From Candidatus Omnitrophota bacterium (GTDB lineage Bacteria > Omnitrophota > Gorgyraeia > Gorgyraeales > Gorgyraeaceae): a stretch of DNA of 45,622 bases. Shown in pieces: positions 8,101 through 18,820 of the stretch. The first letter of the stretch is position 1; every line of letters starts with the position of its first letter. Location: positions 1 through 45,622 of the forward strand of contig JAHJQM010000018.1 of the NCBI GenBank assembly GCA_018819285.1, in the 5' to 3' direction. The notes under the pieces are model-generated. The model was not told the DNA's origin and searched no databases. It was given only the letters and a program-made list of their open reading frames with translations. The translations under genes and the position numbers were made by a program.

Positions 8101-9706
8101 CGAGATAATCGCAAGGACCAGATATACAACTCCGGGCGTTACTTTAATATCCCCTCCTCCGCACCATGATATATATTCTATTGAGGATCTTGCGCAATTG
8201 ATATTTGATTTGAAAAATGCGAACCCAAAAGCGCGGGTAAGTGTAAAACTTGTTTCGGAAATAGGGGTTGGGACAGTCGCAGCAGGTGTTGCAAAAGGCC
8301 ATGCTGACATGATCCTTATTTCCGGCGGTGATGGAGGAACAGGCGCATCGCCACAGAGTTCAATACGATATGCTGGGCTTCCATGGGAACTGGGTCTCTC
8401 CGAAACCCATCAGACGCTCATGCTAAATAATTTACGTTCAAGAGTGCGCTTACAGACTGACGGACAGATACGCACAGGCAGGGATGTGGCTATTGCAGCT
8501 TTATTAGGCGCTGAAGAATATGGTTTTTGTACAGCTGTGCTTATCGTAATGGGCTGTGTTATGCTTAGACATTGCCATCTGAATAATTGTTCTGTAGGCG
8601 TGGCTACGCAAGACGATATTCTGCAGAAAAGGTTCAGGGGAAGACCGGAGTATATAGTAAATTATTTTCATTTTGTAGCAGAGGAGTTGCGAAGGATTAT
8701 GGCAGATCTGGGATTAAAAACCATAGACGAAATGGTAGGAAGGTCTGATTTGCTTGAGCTGGATAGGGATATGGTTCCCCTGAAGGCAAAAGGCATAGAC
8801 TATTCCAGAATACTTTATAAGCCCGAAGTTCCAAAGGACACTTCGAGATACTGCGTATCTGGGCAGGATAGCGGGTTGGATTTTGTTCTCGATAAAGAGC
8901 TTATAAAGATGTGTAAGAATTCTTTAACAAAGAACATACCTGTGGATATCAATTTTGATATTAATAATACTAACAGGGCTACTGGTACGATGTTGAGCGG
9001 TGAGGTCTGCAAGATGTGCGGGGATGGGGTTCTTTTGGAAGACACGATAAGGTGTAAATTTAAGGGCATTGCCGGCCAGAGCTTCGGGGCATTTTTGGCA
9101 AAAGGCATTACATTTGAACTAGAAGGCATGACGAATGATTATGTTGGGAAAGGTATTTCCGGAGGAAAAATTATAATCTACCCTGACAAAAGAACGCATT
9201 ACAAGCCCGATGAGAATGTGATCATAGGCAACACCACTTTCTATGGAGCCATATCAGGCGAGGCGTATATATGTGGTATTGCAGGAGAAAGATTCTGCAT
9301 AAGGAACTCAGGGTTATATGCTGTTGTGGAGGGCGTTGGCGATCACGGTTGTGAATATATGACAGGTGGAAGGGTGATTGTGCTGGGGAAAACAGGCAGG
9401 AACTTTGCTGCTGGCATGTCAGGTGGGATAGCGTATGTGTATGACGAAGACAAGACCTTTAAACAGAAATGCAATATGGACATGGTTGAGCTGGAAGAGG
9501 TTAAAAAGGACGATAAAGATACTATATATAACCTGCTTAACAATCACTTTAAATATACAAAAAGTAAAATTGCAAAAAAAGTCCTGGATAATATGAACGA
9601 GGAGCTTAAAAAGTTTATCAGGGTTATACCTATAGAGTACAAGCGTATACTGGAAGGGGTTAAGATAGAAGAAAAGCTTGATCTGACGGAGGCGTTTGAT
9701 GGGTGA
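5174..9706 (+). CDS. gltB: Glutamate synthase large subunit
   Basis: Class-II amidotransferase N-terminus (HDSCGVGFVCNIKG), FMN domain (ISGGDGGTGASPQSS), C-terminal GXGXG-type region; ATG at 5174 is more likely than 5162. Confidence 0.95.
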   Translation: MAHSYFPKKQGLYDPGFEHDSCGVGFVCNIKGKKSNAIVKQGIEVLHRLSHRGAVGSDPKTGDGAGIMIQIPHEFFKKVATAEKIDLPGQGLYGTGLIFLPQDAKEKEFCKEVFEKIINGHGQILLGWRSVPIDDSDIGKSAKSAEPIFEQIFIARDKGINDELAFERKLYVIRREVENIIRESELNQKRYFYITNLSCRTFSYKGLLMPEQLEGFFKDLKDESIKSALCLVHSRYSTNTFPTWDLAQPFRFLAHNGEINTIRGNINGVRARERLLASELFGTDIEKLKPIIVEGGSDSAAIDNVFELLVLSGRSLEHAMMMLIPAAWEHNSFMSKELKEFYKYHACFMEPWDGPAAIAFTDGKNIGAVLDRNGLRPARYIITKNDFVVMASEVGVLDIDPGDIKVSGRIEPGKILFINTELGCIVDDSRIKESVSMCSPYAEWNDQNLVDLDKLVTGETNNQKSEDIISNLKAFGYSREDLKLIIKPMAEDAKEPVGSMGNDTPHAFLSKKPQMLYSYFKQLFAQVTNPAIDPIREKLVMSLESFIGPEKNILEETPGHSHKLRVKNPILTDDELQSLRDISINSFKTKTVYTFFDAASGKQGFANALERICFEAEYAIEKGYSFIILSDRGSGRDNVALPALLATSAIHHYLVKKTIRSQVALIVESAEPREVHHIALLFGYGADCVNPYFAYEIVAHLIAEKEIRMELKSALKNYNKALTDGILKILSKMGISTLRSYRGAQIFEALGLDDELIEKYFTGTVSRIGGVSLEGITDETIEKHNAAYCQRGIEAPYLTSGGIYQWKKDGEFHLWNPESIASLQDAARNNDYEKYKEFAQLINDQSANPVTLRSLLKFKKVEPISIDKVESVENIMKRFATGAMSFGSISRPAHETIAIAMNRIGGKSNTGEGGEDPNRFITLPNGDSRRSAVKQVASGRFGVTINYLVNADEIQIKISQGAKPGEGGQLPGHKVSEIIARTRYTTPGVTLISPPPHHDIYSIEDLAQLIFDLKNANPKARVSVKLVSEIGVGTVAAGVAKGHADMILISGGDGGTGASPQSSIRYAGLPWELGLSETHQTLMLNNLRSRVRLQTDGQIRTGRDVAIAALLGAEEYGFCTAVLIVMGCVMLRHCHLNNCSVGVATQDDILQKRFRGRPEYIVNYFHFVAEELRRIMADLGLKTIDEMVGRSDLLELDRDMVPLKAKGIDYSRILYKPEVPKDTSRYCVSGQDSGLDFVLDKELIKMCKNSLTKNIPVDINFDINNTNRATGTMLSGEVCKMCGDGVLLEDTIRCKFKGIAGQSFGAFLAKGITFELEGMTNDYVGKGISGGKIIIYPDKRTHYKPDENVIIGNTTFYGAISGEAYICGIAGERFCIRNSGLYAVVEGVGDHGCEYMTGGRVIVLGKTGRNFAAGMSGGIAYVYDEDKTFKQKCNMDMVELEEVKKDDKDTIYNLLNNHFKYTKSKIAKKVLDNMNEELKKFIRVIPIEYKRILEGVKIEEKLDLTEAFDG

Positions 9707-11144
9707 TCCAAGAGGTTTTTTAAAATCAGCCAGGCAAAGCAGTCCTTATAGAGCGGTTTGCGAGCGTATCAAGGATTTTAAAGAGGTTAGTGTGCCGCGG
9801 CCTGAGAAACGATCGCAGGAGCAGGCTTCGCGTTGCATGGATTGTTCTACGCCATTCTGCCATTGGGGTTGTCCCATAGGAAATTATATCCCTGAATGGA
9901 ATGATTATATGTTTCGTGGAAACTGGAAAGCAGCGCTTACTTTATTGGAAGCTACAAACAACTTACCAGAGATAACAGGAAGGGTATGTCCTGCATTATG
10001 CGAATATGCATGTGTTTTAGGCCTGAACGATGACGCTGTCACCATACGCGAAAATGAACTTGCTGTTATAGAATTAGGATTCAAAAAAGGATTAATCAAG
10101 CCAAGTATCATAAGCAAGAGAACAGGAAAAAAAATAGCTGTTATTGGTTCAGGCCCAGCAGGTTTATCATGCGCTAGCCAGCTTAATAAAGCAGGCCATA
10201 GCGTAATTGTTTTTGAGCGGGACAAAAAGCCTGGAGGTATATTGCGTTACGGCATACCTGATTTTAAACTTGAGAAATCTCTTATAGACAGGCGCATTGA
10301 TATATGGAAAAAAGAAGGCATTGTTTTTGAAATAGGCGTGAACGCAGGTATTGATTATCCTAGCGGAAAACTTCTTAGTGAATTTGATGCAATTTGCCTG
10401 GCAGGCGGCGCCAGGGTTTCCAGAGACCTAAAGATAAATGGAAGAGAACTAAAAGGCATATATTTTGCTATGGATTATTTAACACAGTCAAATGTCCGTT
10501 CAAGCGGGGAAAAGGTTTCAAAAGATGAATTGATTGACGCCAAAGGTAAGAAAGTCGTAGTTATAGGCGGAGGAGATACTGGAGCTGATTGCGTTGGGAC
10601 AGCTCATCGTCAAGGAGCGACTTGTGTGGCGCAGATCGAAGTTTTACCCAGGCCCTATGAATGCAGAACTGAAACTTATCTTTGGCCGAAATACCCCCTG
10701 TTATTAAAGACAACATCGAGCCACGAAGAAGGAGGAGAGCGTCACTGGGCAGTGCTGACAAAAAGTTTTGTCGGAGAAAAAGGCAGCATAAAAAAGCTCT
10801 CCTGCGTAAAGGTGGAGTTTTCTGAGATGGACGCAAAATCATGCCCTGTGATGAAAGAAATCTCAGGCAGCGAATTTGAGATAGAAGCTGATATGGTAAT
10901 TCTTGCAGTAGGATTTTTGCATCCGGAACATTCTGGACTACTTGCGGATCTTAGTATAGAATTAGATAAACGTGGCAATGTGAAAACAGACGAAAACTAC
11001 ATGACATCAGTTAAGAAAGTATTTTCTGCAGGAGATATGAGACGCGGCCAGTCATTAGTGGTGTGGGCTATCTCAGAAGGCAGGAAGTCTGCCTATTGTA
11101 TCGATAAATATCTGATGGGTGAAAGCGGTTTGCCGTTTATGTAA
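9699..11144 (+). CDS. gltD: Glutamate synthase small subunit
   Basis: Fe-S N-terminus (CMDCSTPFCHWGCPIGNYIPEWND) and FAD/NADPH motifs (VIGSGPAGLSCA, VVIGGGDTGADC). Confidence 0.95.
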   Translation: MGDPRGFLKSARQSSPYRAVCERIKDFKEVSVPRPEKRSQEQASRCMDCSTPFCHWGCPIGNYIPEWNDYMFRGNWKAALTLLEATNNLPEITGRVCPALCEYACVLGLNDDAVTIRENELAVIELGFKKGLIKPSIISKRTGKKIAVIGSGPAGLSCASQLNKAGHSVIVFERDKKPGGILRYGIPDFKLEKSLIDRRIDIWKKEGIVFEIGVNAGIDYPSGKLLSEFDAICLAGGARVSRDLKINGRELKGIYFAMDYLTQSNVRSSGEKVSKDELIDAKGKKVVVIGGGDTGADCVGTAHRQGATCVAQIEVLPRPYECRTETYLWPKYPLLLKTTSSHEEGGERHWAVLTKSFVGEKGSIKKLSCVKVEFSEMDAKSCPVMKEISGSEFEIEADMVILAVGFLHPEHSGLLADLSIELDKRGNVKTDENYMTSVKKVFSAGDMRRGQSLVVWAISEGRKSAYCIDKYLMGESGLPFM

Positions 11145-11156
11145 GGAGTTATCTAA

Positions 11157-13745
11157 ATGATAAGTACGGGAATCAAAGGTTTGGACAGCGTAATTACAGG
11201 CTTGAGGTTGGGAGATAATGTAGTCTGGCAGATAGATGATATAAAAGATTACAGCTATCTTGTGAAACCTTTTGTGCGCCAGGCGCTTAAGGATGGCAAA
11301 AAGGTTATATATATGAGATTTGCCGGCCATAAAGAACTGCTTAATCCATCAATCGAGATAAAGCGATATGAGCTGGATGCTCATGCCGGATTCGAATCTT
11401 TTACTACGAAAGTGAATAATATTATCACGCAGGAAGGAGAAGGCGCATATTATGTTTTTGACTGCCTGTCAGAGTTGCTTTCAGCATGGGCAACAGACCT
11501 TATGATAGGCAACTTTTTTATGGTCACTTGTCCTTATCTTTATGAGCTCAAGACAGTCACTTATTTTTCTATATTACGAAATAACCATTCTTTTAAATCC
11601 ATAGCTACTATACGCGAGACAACCCAGCTATTAATGGACGCGTATCATTGCGAAGGCAGTCTGTACATACACCCTTTAAAGGTGTGGAACCGTTACTCTC
11701 CTACCATGTTTCTGCCGCACCAGAAAGAAAAAGACAGATTTATACCTATCACAGACAGCGTTAATGCTGTGAAGATACTTTCTTATATCCGCGAGCAGGG
11801 GGCAGACAGCGCAAAAAGGAATCTCGATTATTGGGACAGGCTATTTCTTGAAGCAGAGGAGCTGATAAAAAGCCATGCGCCACAGGAGAAGACAAGGGAT
11901 ATAATAAAAAAGTTTTGCAGTATCATGATATCCTCGAACAAAAAGATGCTATGCATGGCAATAGATAATTTTTCGCTTCAGGAGCTGATAGATATAAAAT
12001 CCAGGTTGATAGGCACAGGTTTTATCGGAGGCAAAAGCGTAGGCATGCTTTTGGCCAGGAAGATTCTGTCAGAAAATAAGTCGCTTAACTGGCAAAGGTT
12101 TTCAGAATCGCACGATTCATTTTATATCGGCTCGGATATATTTTATTCATATATAGTGCAGAATCGGTTGTGGAAATTACATGTGCAGCAAAAAACAGAG
12201 GATGGGTATTTTAGTATTGCAAAAATTTTAAAAGAAAAAATGTTTTATGGAGTATTTTCCGAAGAGATTATGGAACACTTCCAACAGATCATAGAATATT
12301 TTGGCTCCTCGCCTATTATAATACGCTCAAGCTCGCTTCTGGAGGATGGGTTTGGAAATGCTTTTGCCGGAAAATATGAAAGCATATTTTTAGCGAATCA
12401 GGGTACGCCAGAGCAGAGGTATATTCAGTTTGCAGAGGCTGTTAAGAGGATTTACGCGAGTACTATGAATGAGGACGCGCTCGTGTACAGAAAACAGAGG
12501 GGTCTGGATAAACTGGACGAACAGATGGCGCTTCTCGTCCAACGCGTTTCAGGCTCTGACCATGGAGACTATTTCTTTCCTGACCTTGCAGGCGTCGGTG
12601 TTTCACATAATATATATGTCTGGAACAAAGATATAGATCCTGAGGCAGGTATGCTCAGACTTGTATTCGGGCTTGGCACGAGGGCAGTAAACCGCGTTGA
12701 AGGCGATTATCCAAGGATGGTTGCGCTTGACGATCCCTTGAAAAGGCCTTATGCGGAAAAGGATGATCTTAGGAAATTTTCCCAACATCACGTAGACCTT
12801 ATCAATATAAGGAAGAATGTTTTGGAAGCTGTTCCTTTTGAAGATATTGTAGGAGGGAAAACATACGAAGGTATAGAGCGTGTGGCAGTGAAGGATGATG
12901 AGGCTATGGCTATGATGAATAGAAGCGGCAAAGAAGACAAGGAATACTGGATATTGACGCTTGACAGCGTGTTTGATGATTACCCACTGGCGAATTCTTT
13001 CAAGAAGATATTGGGAGTTCTTGAGAAGAGCTATAGTTATCCTGTGGAGATAGAGTTTACAGTGAATTTCACAGAGGACAACACGTTTAGGATAAACCTT
13101 TTACAGTGCAGGCCCCTCCAGACTTGGGGACTTAGCAAGAAGACGCATATCCCAGCCAAGGTAAAAAAAGAAGACATGTTTTTTGAGTCGAATGGGTATT
13201 TTCTCGGGGGCAATATCTCGCTTGATATCAAAAGGATCATATACGTTAATCCTGAACAGTACGCTAGGCTAAACGAGGCAGATAAACATGAGATTGCCCG
13301 CATAATAGGCGCTTTGAACAGGGATATAGACAGGACTGTATTACCTACCATGCTCATGGGTCCGGGTAGATGGGGCACCACGACTCCTTCTCTGGGTGTG
13401 CCGGTCAAATTTGCAGAGATAAATAATATAGCAGTTCTTAGTGAGGTTGCTTTTTCAGCTGGCAATCTAATGCCTGAACTATCGTTCGGAACTCACTTTT
13501 TTCAAGACTTGGTTGAAACAAAGATATTCTATATCGCGTTGTTTCCTGAAAAAAAAGAAGTTGCATTTAATGATAAATGGTTTACGCAATTCGAGAATAT
13601 GTTTGCAGAACTTATGCCCCAATCTTCTAAATATAAAGATATTGTCGGAGTTTACGATGTAAGCGCAAAAGGCTTAAGGATAATGTCTGATGTGGTAACG
13701 CAAAAGGTTATATGTTTTTCAAGCCAAAAGAAAGTATCTAAATGA
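11157..13745 (+). CDS. KaiC/RecA-like N-terminal domain fused to a PEP/pyruvate-binding (PPDK N-like) domain
   Basis: N-term STGIKGLDSVITGLRLGDNVVWQ (KaiC-like, no GKT); central GGKSVGMLLARKIL, IIRSSSLLEDGFGNAFAGKYESIF typical of PEP synthase/PPDK N. Confidence 0.75.
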   Translation: MISTGIKGLDSVITGLRLGDNVVWQIDDIKDYSYLVKPFVRQALKDGKKVIYMRFAGHKELLNPSIEIKRYELDAHAGFESFTTKVNNIITQEGEGAYYVFDCLSELLSAWATDLMIGNFFMVTCPYLYELKTVTYFSILRNNHSFKSIATIRETTQLLMDAYHCEGSLYIHPLKVWNRYSPTMFLPHQKEKDRFIPITDSVNAVKILSYIREQGADSAKRNLDYWDRLFLEAEELIKSHAPQEKTRDIIKKFCSIMISSNKKMLCMAIDNFSLQELIDIKSRLIGTGFIGGKSVGMLLARKILSENKSLNWQRFSESHDSFYIGSDIFYSYIVQNRLWKLHVQQKTEDGYFSIAKILKEKMFYGVFSEEIMEHFQQIIEYFGSSPIIIRSSSLLEDGFGNAFAGKYESIFLANQGTPEQRYIQFAEAVKRIYASTMNEDALVYRKQRGLDKLDEQMALLVQRVSGSDHGDYFFPDLAGVGVSHNIYVWNKDIDPEAGMLRLVFGLGTRAVNRVEGDYPRMVALDDPLKRPYAEKDDLRKFSQHHVDLINIRKNVLEAVPFEDIVGGKTYEGIERVAVKDDEAMAMMNRSGKEDKEYWILTLDSVFDDYPLANSFKKILGVLEKSYSYPVEIEFTVNFTEDNTFRINLLQCRPLQTWGLSKKTHIPAKVKKEDMFFESNGYFLGGNISLDIKRIIYVNPEQYARLNEADKHEIARIIGALNRDIDRTVLPTMLMGPGRWGTTTPSLGVPVKFAEINNIAVLSEVAFSAGNLMPELSFGTHFFQDLVETKIFYIALFPEKKEVAFNDKWFTQFENMFAELMPQSSKYKDIVGVYDVSAKGLRIMSDVVTQKVICFSSQKKVSK

Positions 13746-14815
13746 AAGCGAAACTAGTTCTTGAAGACGGAAAGATTTTTGAAGGCTTTTCCTTTGGCGC
13801 AAGAGGCCAGAGATGCGGAGAGGTTGTTTTTAATACCAGCATGACTGGTTATCAGGAAATCCTGACTGATCCGTCGTACAAAGGCCAGATTGTCGCTATG
13901 ACTTATCCTCTTATAGGTAACTACGGCGTCAATATAGAGGATATTGAATCAAGAAAATTATTTCTCGAAGGTTTTGTTGTAAAAGAATATAGCGGCATTA
14001 CAAGTAATTGGCGCTCCAAAAAGGATCTTGGTAGTTATCTTAAAGATAATAATATATTGGCCATAGAGGGCGTAGATACGCGCGCTCTTACCCGTCATAT
14101 CAGATTGCAAGGCGCAATGAAGGCAATTATTTCAACACAGGACCTGGATGAGAATAGTTTGCTTAAAAAAGTAAAATCTTCGCCAGGCCTCGTTGGCATT
14201 GACCTGGTAAAAGAGGTTACATCTGATAAAATTCAATACTGGAATAAAAGCGGTAAGTATAAAGTAGTTGTTATAGATTGCGGGGTTAAATTTAATATCC
14301 TCAGGGAATTGGCAAAACAAAATTGCAGAGTAATAATTGTTCCTAGCTATACAAGCGCTGAGAAAATTCTGGGGATGAAGCCAGATGGAATTTTGCTTTC
14401 TAACGGGCCAGGGGATCCTCAAGCTGTGCGCTGCGTAGTGGAAAACGTTAAAAGATTAATTGGGAAATTGCCTATTTTTGGAATATGCCTTGGCCATCAG
14501 GTGCTCGGACTGGCATTAGGAGGAAAAACTTACAAGCTTAAATTTGGGCATCACGGCGCAAACCATCCAGTAAAAGATTTACGAACAGGCAAGGTTTCTA
14601 TCACTGTGCAGAACCATGGTTTCTGCGTGGATATGAAATCTTTGAATAAAAAGGATGTAAATATAACGCACGTGAATTTGAATGATAATACATCAGAAGG
14701 CATGCGCCATAAGAAATTACCGATTTTTTCAGTGCAGTTTCATCCTGAATCTTCGGCAGGGCCGCATGACGCAAAATATTTATTTGGCGAATTTATAATG
14801 ATGATGGAGACCTAA
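13742..14815 (+). CDS. carA: Carbamoyl-phosphate synthase small subunit
   Basis: GATase signature ([32 protein letters not shown]). Confidence 0.96.
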   Translation: MKAKLVLEDGKIFEGFSFGARGQRCGEVVFNTSMTGYQEILTDPSYKGQIVAMTYPLIGNYGVNIEDIESRKLFLEGFVVKEYSGITSNWRSKKDLGSYLKDNNILAIEGVDTRALTRHIRLQGAMKAIISTQDLDENSLLKKVKSSPGLVGIDLVKEVTSDKIQYWNKSGKYKVVVIDCGVKFNILRELAKQNCRVIIVPSYTSAEKILGMKPDGILLSNGPGDPQAVRCVVENVKRLIGKLPIFGICLGHQVLGLALGGKTYKLKFGHHGANHPVKDLRTGKVSITVQNHGFCVDMKSLNKKDVNITHVNLNDNTSEGMRHKKLPIFSVQFHPESSAGPHDAKYLFGEFIMMMET

Positions 14816-17800
14816 TGCCAAAGAGAACTGATATAAAGAAAATTTTAATAATCGGCTCAGGGCCTATTGTAATCAGCCAGGCGTGCGAGTTTGACTATTC
14901 AGGAACCCAGGCTTGCAAGGTCTTAAAGCAGGAGGGTTTCAAGGTCGTGCTTGTGAATTCTAACCCGGCCACTATCATGACTGACCCTGAAATAGCGGAC
15001 AGGACTTACATAGAGCCGATAACAGTAGAAACGATTGAAAAAATTATTGCCAAAGAAAGGCCTGACGCGCTTTTGCCTACCCTTGGAGGTCAGACGGCTT
15101 TAAATGCTACAATAGGGCTTTTCGAAAAAGGGGTATTAAAAAAATATAAAGTTGAAACCATAGGGGCTGATATAAAGGCAATAAAGAAAGGTGAGGACAG
15201 ACAGTTATTCAAAGAGGCGATGAAAAAGATAGGGCTGGACCTTCCTAGAAGCGACAAGGCGCGTAGCTTGAAGTCTGCTTGTAACGTTGCTAAAAAACTA
15301 GGTTTTCCGCTGATAATCAGGCCGAGTTTTACTCTGGGCGGCACAGGCGGCAGTATTGCCTGGAACATAAAGGAATTCAATGATCTCGTGAAGCGCGGCC
15401 TAGAATCAAGCATGATAGGCGAAATTCTTATTGAGGAATCAGTCATAGGATGGAAGGAATTTGAGCTTGAGGTCATGCGCGACTTAAAAGATAACGTCGT
15501 GATAGTCTGCTCAATTGAAAATTTTGATCCAATGGGTGTGCATACGGGCGATAGCATTACTATAGCGCCAGCGCAGACGCTTACTGATAAAGAATACCAA
15601 AAAATGAGGGATGACGCTATAAAGTGCATCAGGGAGATAGGCGTTCAGACAGGAGGTTCAAATATCCAGTTTGCGGTGCATCCGAAAACAGGCAGGCAAG
15701 TTATTATTGAAATGAATCCCAGGGTCTCCAGGAGTTCCGCGCTTGCTTCAAAAGCGACAGGCTTTCCGATTGCGAAGATTGCGGCAAAATTAGCGGTTGG
15801 TTACACGTTAGACGAGATATCGAACGACATCACCAGGAAAACGCCGAGCTCATTTGAGCCAGCCATTGATTATTGCGTTGTGAAGGTGCCTCGTTTTACT
15901 TTTGAAAAATTTCCTGAGGCAAAAGACATTTTGGGCGTGTCAATGAAGTCGGTCGGAGAGATAATGGCAATAGGCAGGACATTTAAAGAGGCATTGCAGA
16001 AGGCTTTGCGCGGCCTGGAAATAGGCCATAGCGGTTTGGATAACAAATTGGATTATCGCCGGATTCTGGATGAAAAAATAAAACTGCGCTTAAAAGAACC
16101 GAATGCTTCAAGGATATTTTATATCAAATATGCGCTTCAAAAGGGATACAGCGTCAAAAAAATATGTTCCATTACCAATATAGATCCCTGGTTTATTAAT
16201 AACATTAAAGAAATAGTGGAATTGGAGAAGGAGATCAGGGGAAAGAAATTTTTATCAGGAGATTTGCTTCTTAAATCAAAGCAATATGGGTTTGGCGATA
16301 AGCAAATAGCCCAGTTGATAAAATCCGATGAATTGTTTGTCAGGAAATCAAGAAAGAAAAATGGCGTAGAAGCAGTTTTTAAACTCGTGGATACCTGCGC
16401 GGCAGAGTTTGAGGCATATACACCATACTATTATTCAACTTATGAAGAAGAAGATGAGACTCGGTTTTCAAAAAAGAAAAAGATTATGATACTCGGCGGC
16501 GGGCCAAATAGAATTGGCCAGGGAATAGAGTTTGATTACTGCTGTTGCCACGCGTCTTTTGCGTTAAAGGAACTTGGCTACGAGACTATAATGGTAAATT
16601 CTAATCCAGAAACAGTATCTACCGATTACGATACATCGGATAAGCTTTATTTTGAGCCGCTTACGTTTGAAGACGTGATGAATATTATAGACAGGGAAAA
16701 GCCGGACGGAGTGATAGTGCAGTTTGGCGGCCAGACGCCTTTAAATTTGGCGCGTGGGTTAGAAAAAGCAGGAGCACCTATTATCGGAACCAGCGTTGAC
16801 TCTATTGACAAGGCAGAGGACAGGGAGAAATTCGCGAAAGTACTAAAAAAATTAAACATTAATCAACCGGAAAACGAATCAGCATTTTCAAAAGAAGAAG
16901 CTTTTAGCGCCGCAAGAAAGATAGGATACCCTGTTTTAGTAAGGCCTTCTTATGTTTTAGGCGGCAGGGCAATGAAGATTGTTTATGATGACAAGTCTCT
17001 GGAGAATTTTATTAGCGAGGCAAAAGAAGTCTGCGAAGGCCACCCGGTGCTAATAGATAAATTTTTAGAAGATGCGATTGAGGTAGATGTAGATGCTGTC
17101 TCTGACGGTACTTTGACAGTAATAGGCGGGATAATGGAGCACATAGAAGAGGCAGGCGTGCATTCAGGCGATTCTGCCTGCGTATTGCCTCCTCATACGC
17201 TAAACGATGACATATTAAATATAATAAGAAGATATACCTACTTACTCTCTAAAGAACTGAGGGTTAAAGGCCTCATGAACATTCAGTTTGCCATAAAGGA
17301 TGACAAGGTATTTTGTCTTGAAGTAAATCCAAGGGCATCCAGGACAATTCCTTTTGTAAGCAAGGCGACAGGTGTTCCTCTTGCGAAAATAGCCGCAAAG
17401 GTAATGGCCGGGAAGAAATTAAGCGAATTAGGATTTACAAAAGAGGTTAAAGTAAAACACATCGCAGTAAAAGAGTCAGTGCTTCCTTTTTCAAGATTTT
17501 CAGGTGTTGATATAGTGCTCGGTCCTGAAATGAAGTCAACGGGAGAGGTGATGGGGATAGATAGTTCCTTTGGCATAGCTTTTTACAAATCTCAGCTTGC
17601 CGCAGGCCAGAACCTGCCGCTAAAAGGCAAAATATTTATAAGCGTGAAAAATAACGATAAGAGAAATATTGTTTTCATCGCAAAGAAACTTTCTGATATG
17701 GGTTTCGAGATCATTGCTACTATCGGGACTTATAAAGCGCTATGTTCCAATAATATAAAAACCAAACTTGTAGGCAAGATTTCAGAAGGCGATGACAGTA

Positions 17801-18072
17801 TATTAGAGCTCATCAAGAAAAAAGAAATAAAGCTTATCATAAACACGCCGTCGGGTGAAAAGGGCCAGTCAGACATGAGGCCCATAAGGTCTTTGGCAGT
17901 TATGCAGGGTGTTCCTTGTATCACTACAATGAACGGCGCCCAGGCAGCTGTTAATGGAATAGAGTCTGTATTAAAAAGTGATTTTTTGGTTAAGCCCATA
18001 CAAGAATATATTACGGCCGGTGCAAAAAAATATAACCGGTTTATAAGTAGGAGAAAAACACAAATAACCTAA
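14815..18072 (+). CDS. carB: Carbamoyl-phosphate synthase large subunit
   Basis: Duplicated ATP-grasp domains, [48 protein letters not shown] overlap with carA. Confidence 0.97.
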   Translation: MPKRTDIKKILIIGSGPIVISQACEFDYSGTQACKVLKQEGFKVVLVNSNPATIMTDPEIADRTYIEPITVETIEKIIAKERPDALLPTLGGQTALNATIGLFEKGVLKKYKVETIGADIKAIKKGEDRQLFKEAMKKIGLDLPRSDKARSLKSACNVAKKLGFPLIIRPSFTLGGTGGSIAWNIKEFNDLVKRGLESSMIGEILIEESVIGWKEFELEVMRDLKDNVVIVCSIENFDPMGVHTGDSITIAPAQTLTDKEYQKMRDDAIKCIREIGVQTGGSNIQFAVHPKTGRQVIIEMNPRVSRSSALASKATGFPIAKIAAKLAVGYTLDEISNDITRKTPSSFEPAIDYCVVKVPRFTFEKFPEAKDILGVSMKSVGEIMAIGRTFKEALQKALRGLEIGHSGLDNKLDYRRILDEKIKLRLKEPNASRIFYIKYALQKGYSVKKICSITNIDPWFINNIKEIVELEKEIRGKKFLSGDLLLKSKQYGFGDKQIAQLIKSDELFVRKSRKKNGVEAVFKLVDTCAAEFEAYTPYYYSTYEEEDETRFSKKKKIMILGGGPNRIGQGIEFDYCCCHASFALKELGYETIMVNSNPETVSTDYDTSDKLYFEPLTFEDVMNIIDREKPDGVIVQFGGQTPLNLARGLEKAGAPIIGTSVDSIDKAEDREKFAKVLKKLNINQPENESAFSKEEAFSAARKIGYPVLVRPSYVLGGRAMKIVYDDKSLENFISEAKEVCEGHPVLIDKFLEDAIEVDVDAVSDGTLTVIGGIMEHIEEAGVHSGDSACVLPPHTLNDDILNIIRRYTYLLSKELRVKGLMNIQFAIKDDKVFCLEVNPRASRTIPFVSKATGVPLAKIAAKVMAGKKLSELGFTKEVKVKHIAVKESVLPFSRFSGVDIVLGPEMKSTGEVMGIDSSFGIAFYKSQLAAGQNLPLKGKIFISVKNNDKRNIVFIAKKLSDMGFEIIATIGTYKALCSNNIKTKLVGKISEGDDSILELIKKKEIKLIINTPSGEKGQSDMRPIRSLAVMQGVPCITTMNGAQAAVNGIESVLKSDFLVKPIQEYITAGAKKYNRFISRRKTQIT

Positions 18073-18202
18073 TGTCCACCCAAAAGAAGTGTACATTTTA
18101 CATCTATTTACCCGTCAAATAGTTATGTAATTTCCAGCCAGAAATGACCGGACAAAACGGACATTTTTGTGAGGAATAAACCTCTCTAAAGTCAGAAAAT
18201 TG

Positions 18203-18360
18203 CTTGTTTTTGTCAGTAATCTCGCTATAATACATACCTATTATATAGCGAGAGGTTCCTCCTCGGCTAATAAGAGTGGGACCCCAGTATTATGCCTCTC
18301 TACAGGAGAGGCAAGCGAATAATAGCGTTGATTCTGAAGTAGGATCAGCGCTATTTTTAT
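18203..18360 (+). ncRNA. Copy 1 of repeated structured RNA element (TATAAT promoter, GGUUCC/GGGACC core, hairpin, terminator)
   Basis: TATAAT 18226-18231; GGTTCC 18254-18259 pairs with GGGACC 18278-18283; GCCTCTC/GAGAGGC 18294-18312; 14-bp terminator arms 18321-18334/18342-18355 then TTTTT. Confidence 0.6.
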
Positions 18361-18405
18361 GTCCTAGGGGGTTAAAGACTTAGGAGGGGGAAAAATTAAA
18401 AAAAT

Positions 18406-18816
18406 ATGTGGACTACTTATAAGCATATCATTCAAAGGTATCCAAGGATTTCTTTATCCAAAGAAAGGCACTTGATTAAGAAGGCTCAAAATGGTTCGAA
18501 GAAAAGTAAGGATGAGATTGTTCTGCGTCATGTAAGTTTTCTAATCTTTAGAATCCACAAGGTGGTATTCCCAGAGTTTATCCAACGCTTTGGAGAGGAT
18601 TTACTTGAAGAAACCATTTTAATAGTCTATAATAAAATCGAAAGTTATGACCTTGACTATCGTGATAAGCATGGTAATCTGAAGCCAGTAAGACTTATCT
18701 CTTACATCTGGAAACGCATTGATGGGTTTATAATTGATTACTTGAAAAAAGAAATGAAGTCACGCGCTTTGTACAAAGATATAATGGATTTAACGCAAAC
18801 AGAAGAAAATTTATAA
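18406..18816 (+). CDS. Short sigma-factor-like protein (region-2-like, no obvious region 4)
   Basis: ISLSKERHLIKKAQNGSKKSKDEIVLRHVSFLIFRI resembles sigma region 1.2/2; ORF ends without an HTH. Confidence 0.45.
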   Translation: MWTTYKHIIQRYPRISLSKERHLIKKAQNGSKKSKDEIVLRHVSFLIFRIHKVVFPEFIQRFGEDLLEETILIVYNKIESYDLDYRDKHGNLKPVRLISYIWKRIDGFIIDYLKKEMKSRALYKDIMDLTQTEENL

Positions 18817-18820
18817 TTCT

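Noticed and set aside
18220-18253. TCTCGCTATA...TATAGCGAGA hairpin as part of the conserved RNA
   Set aside because: The 5' arm is the promoter -10 region and is not conserved in copy 3 (gccttataat), so it is probably an operator or incidental
18254-18285. preQ1-type riboswitch suggested by AGAGGUUC
   Set aside because: Lacks the CTA...ACCCTC...AAAAAACTAA-type tail and downstream queuosine genes
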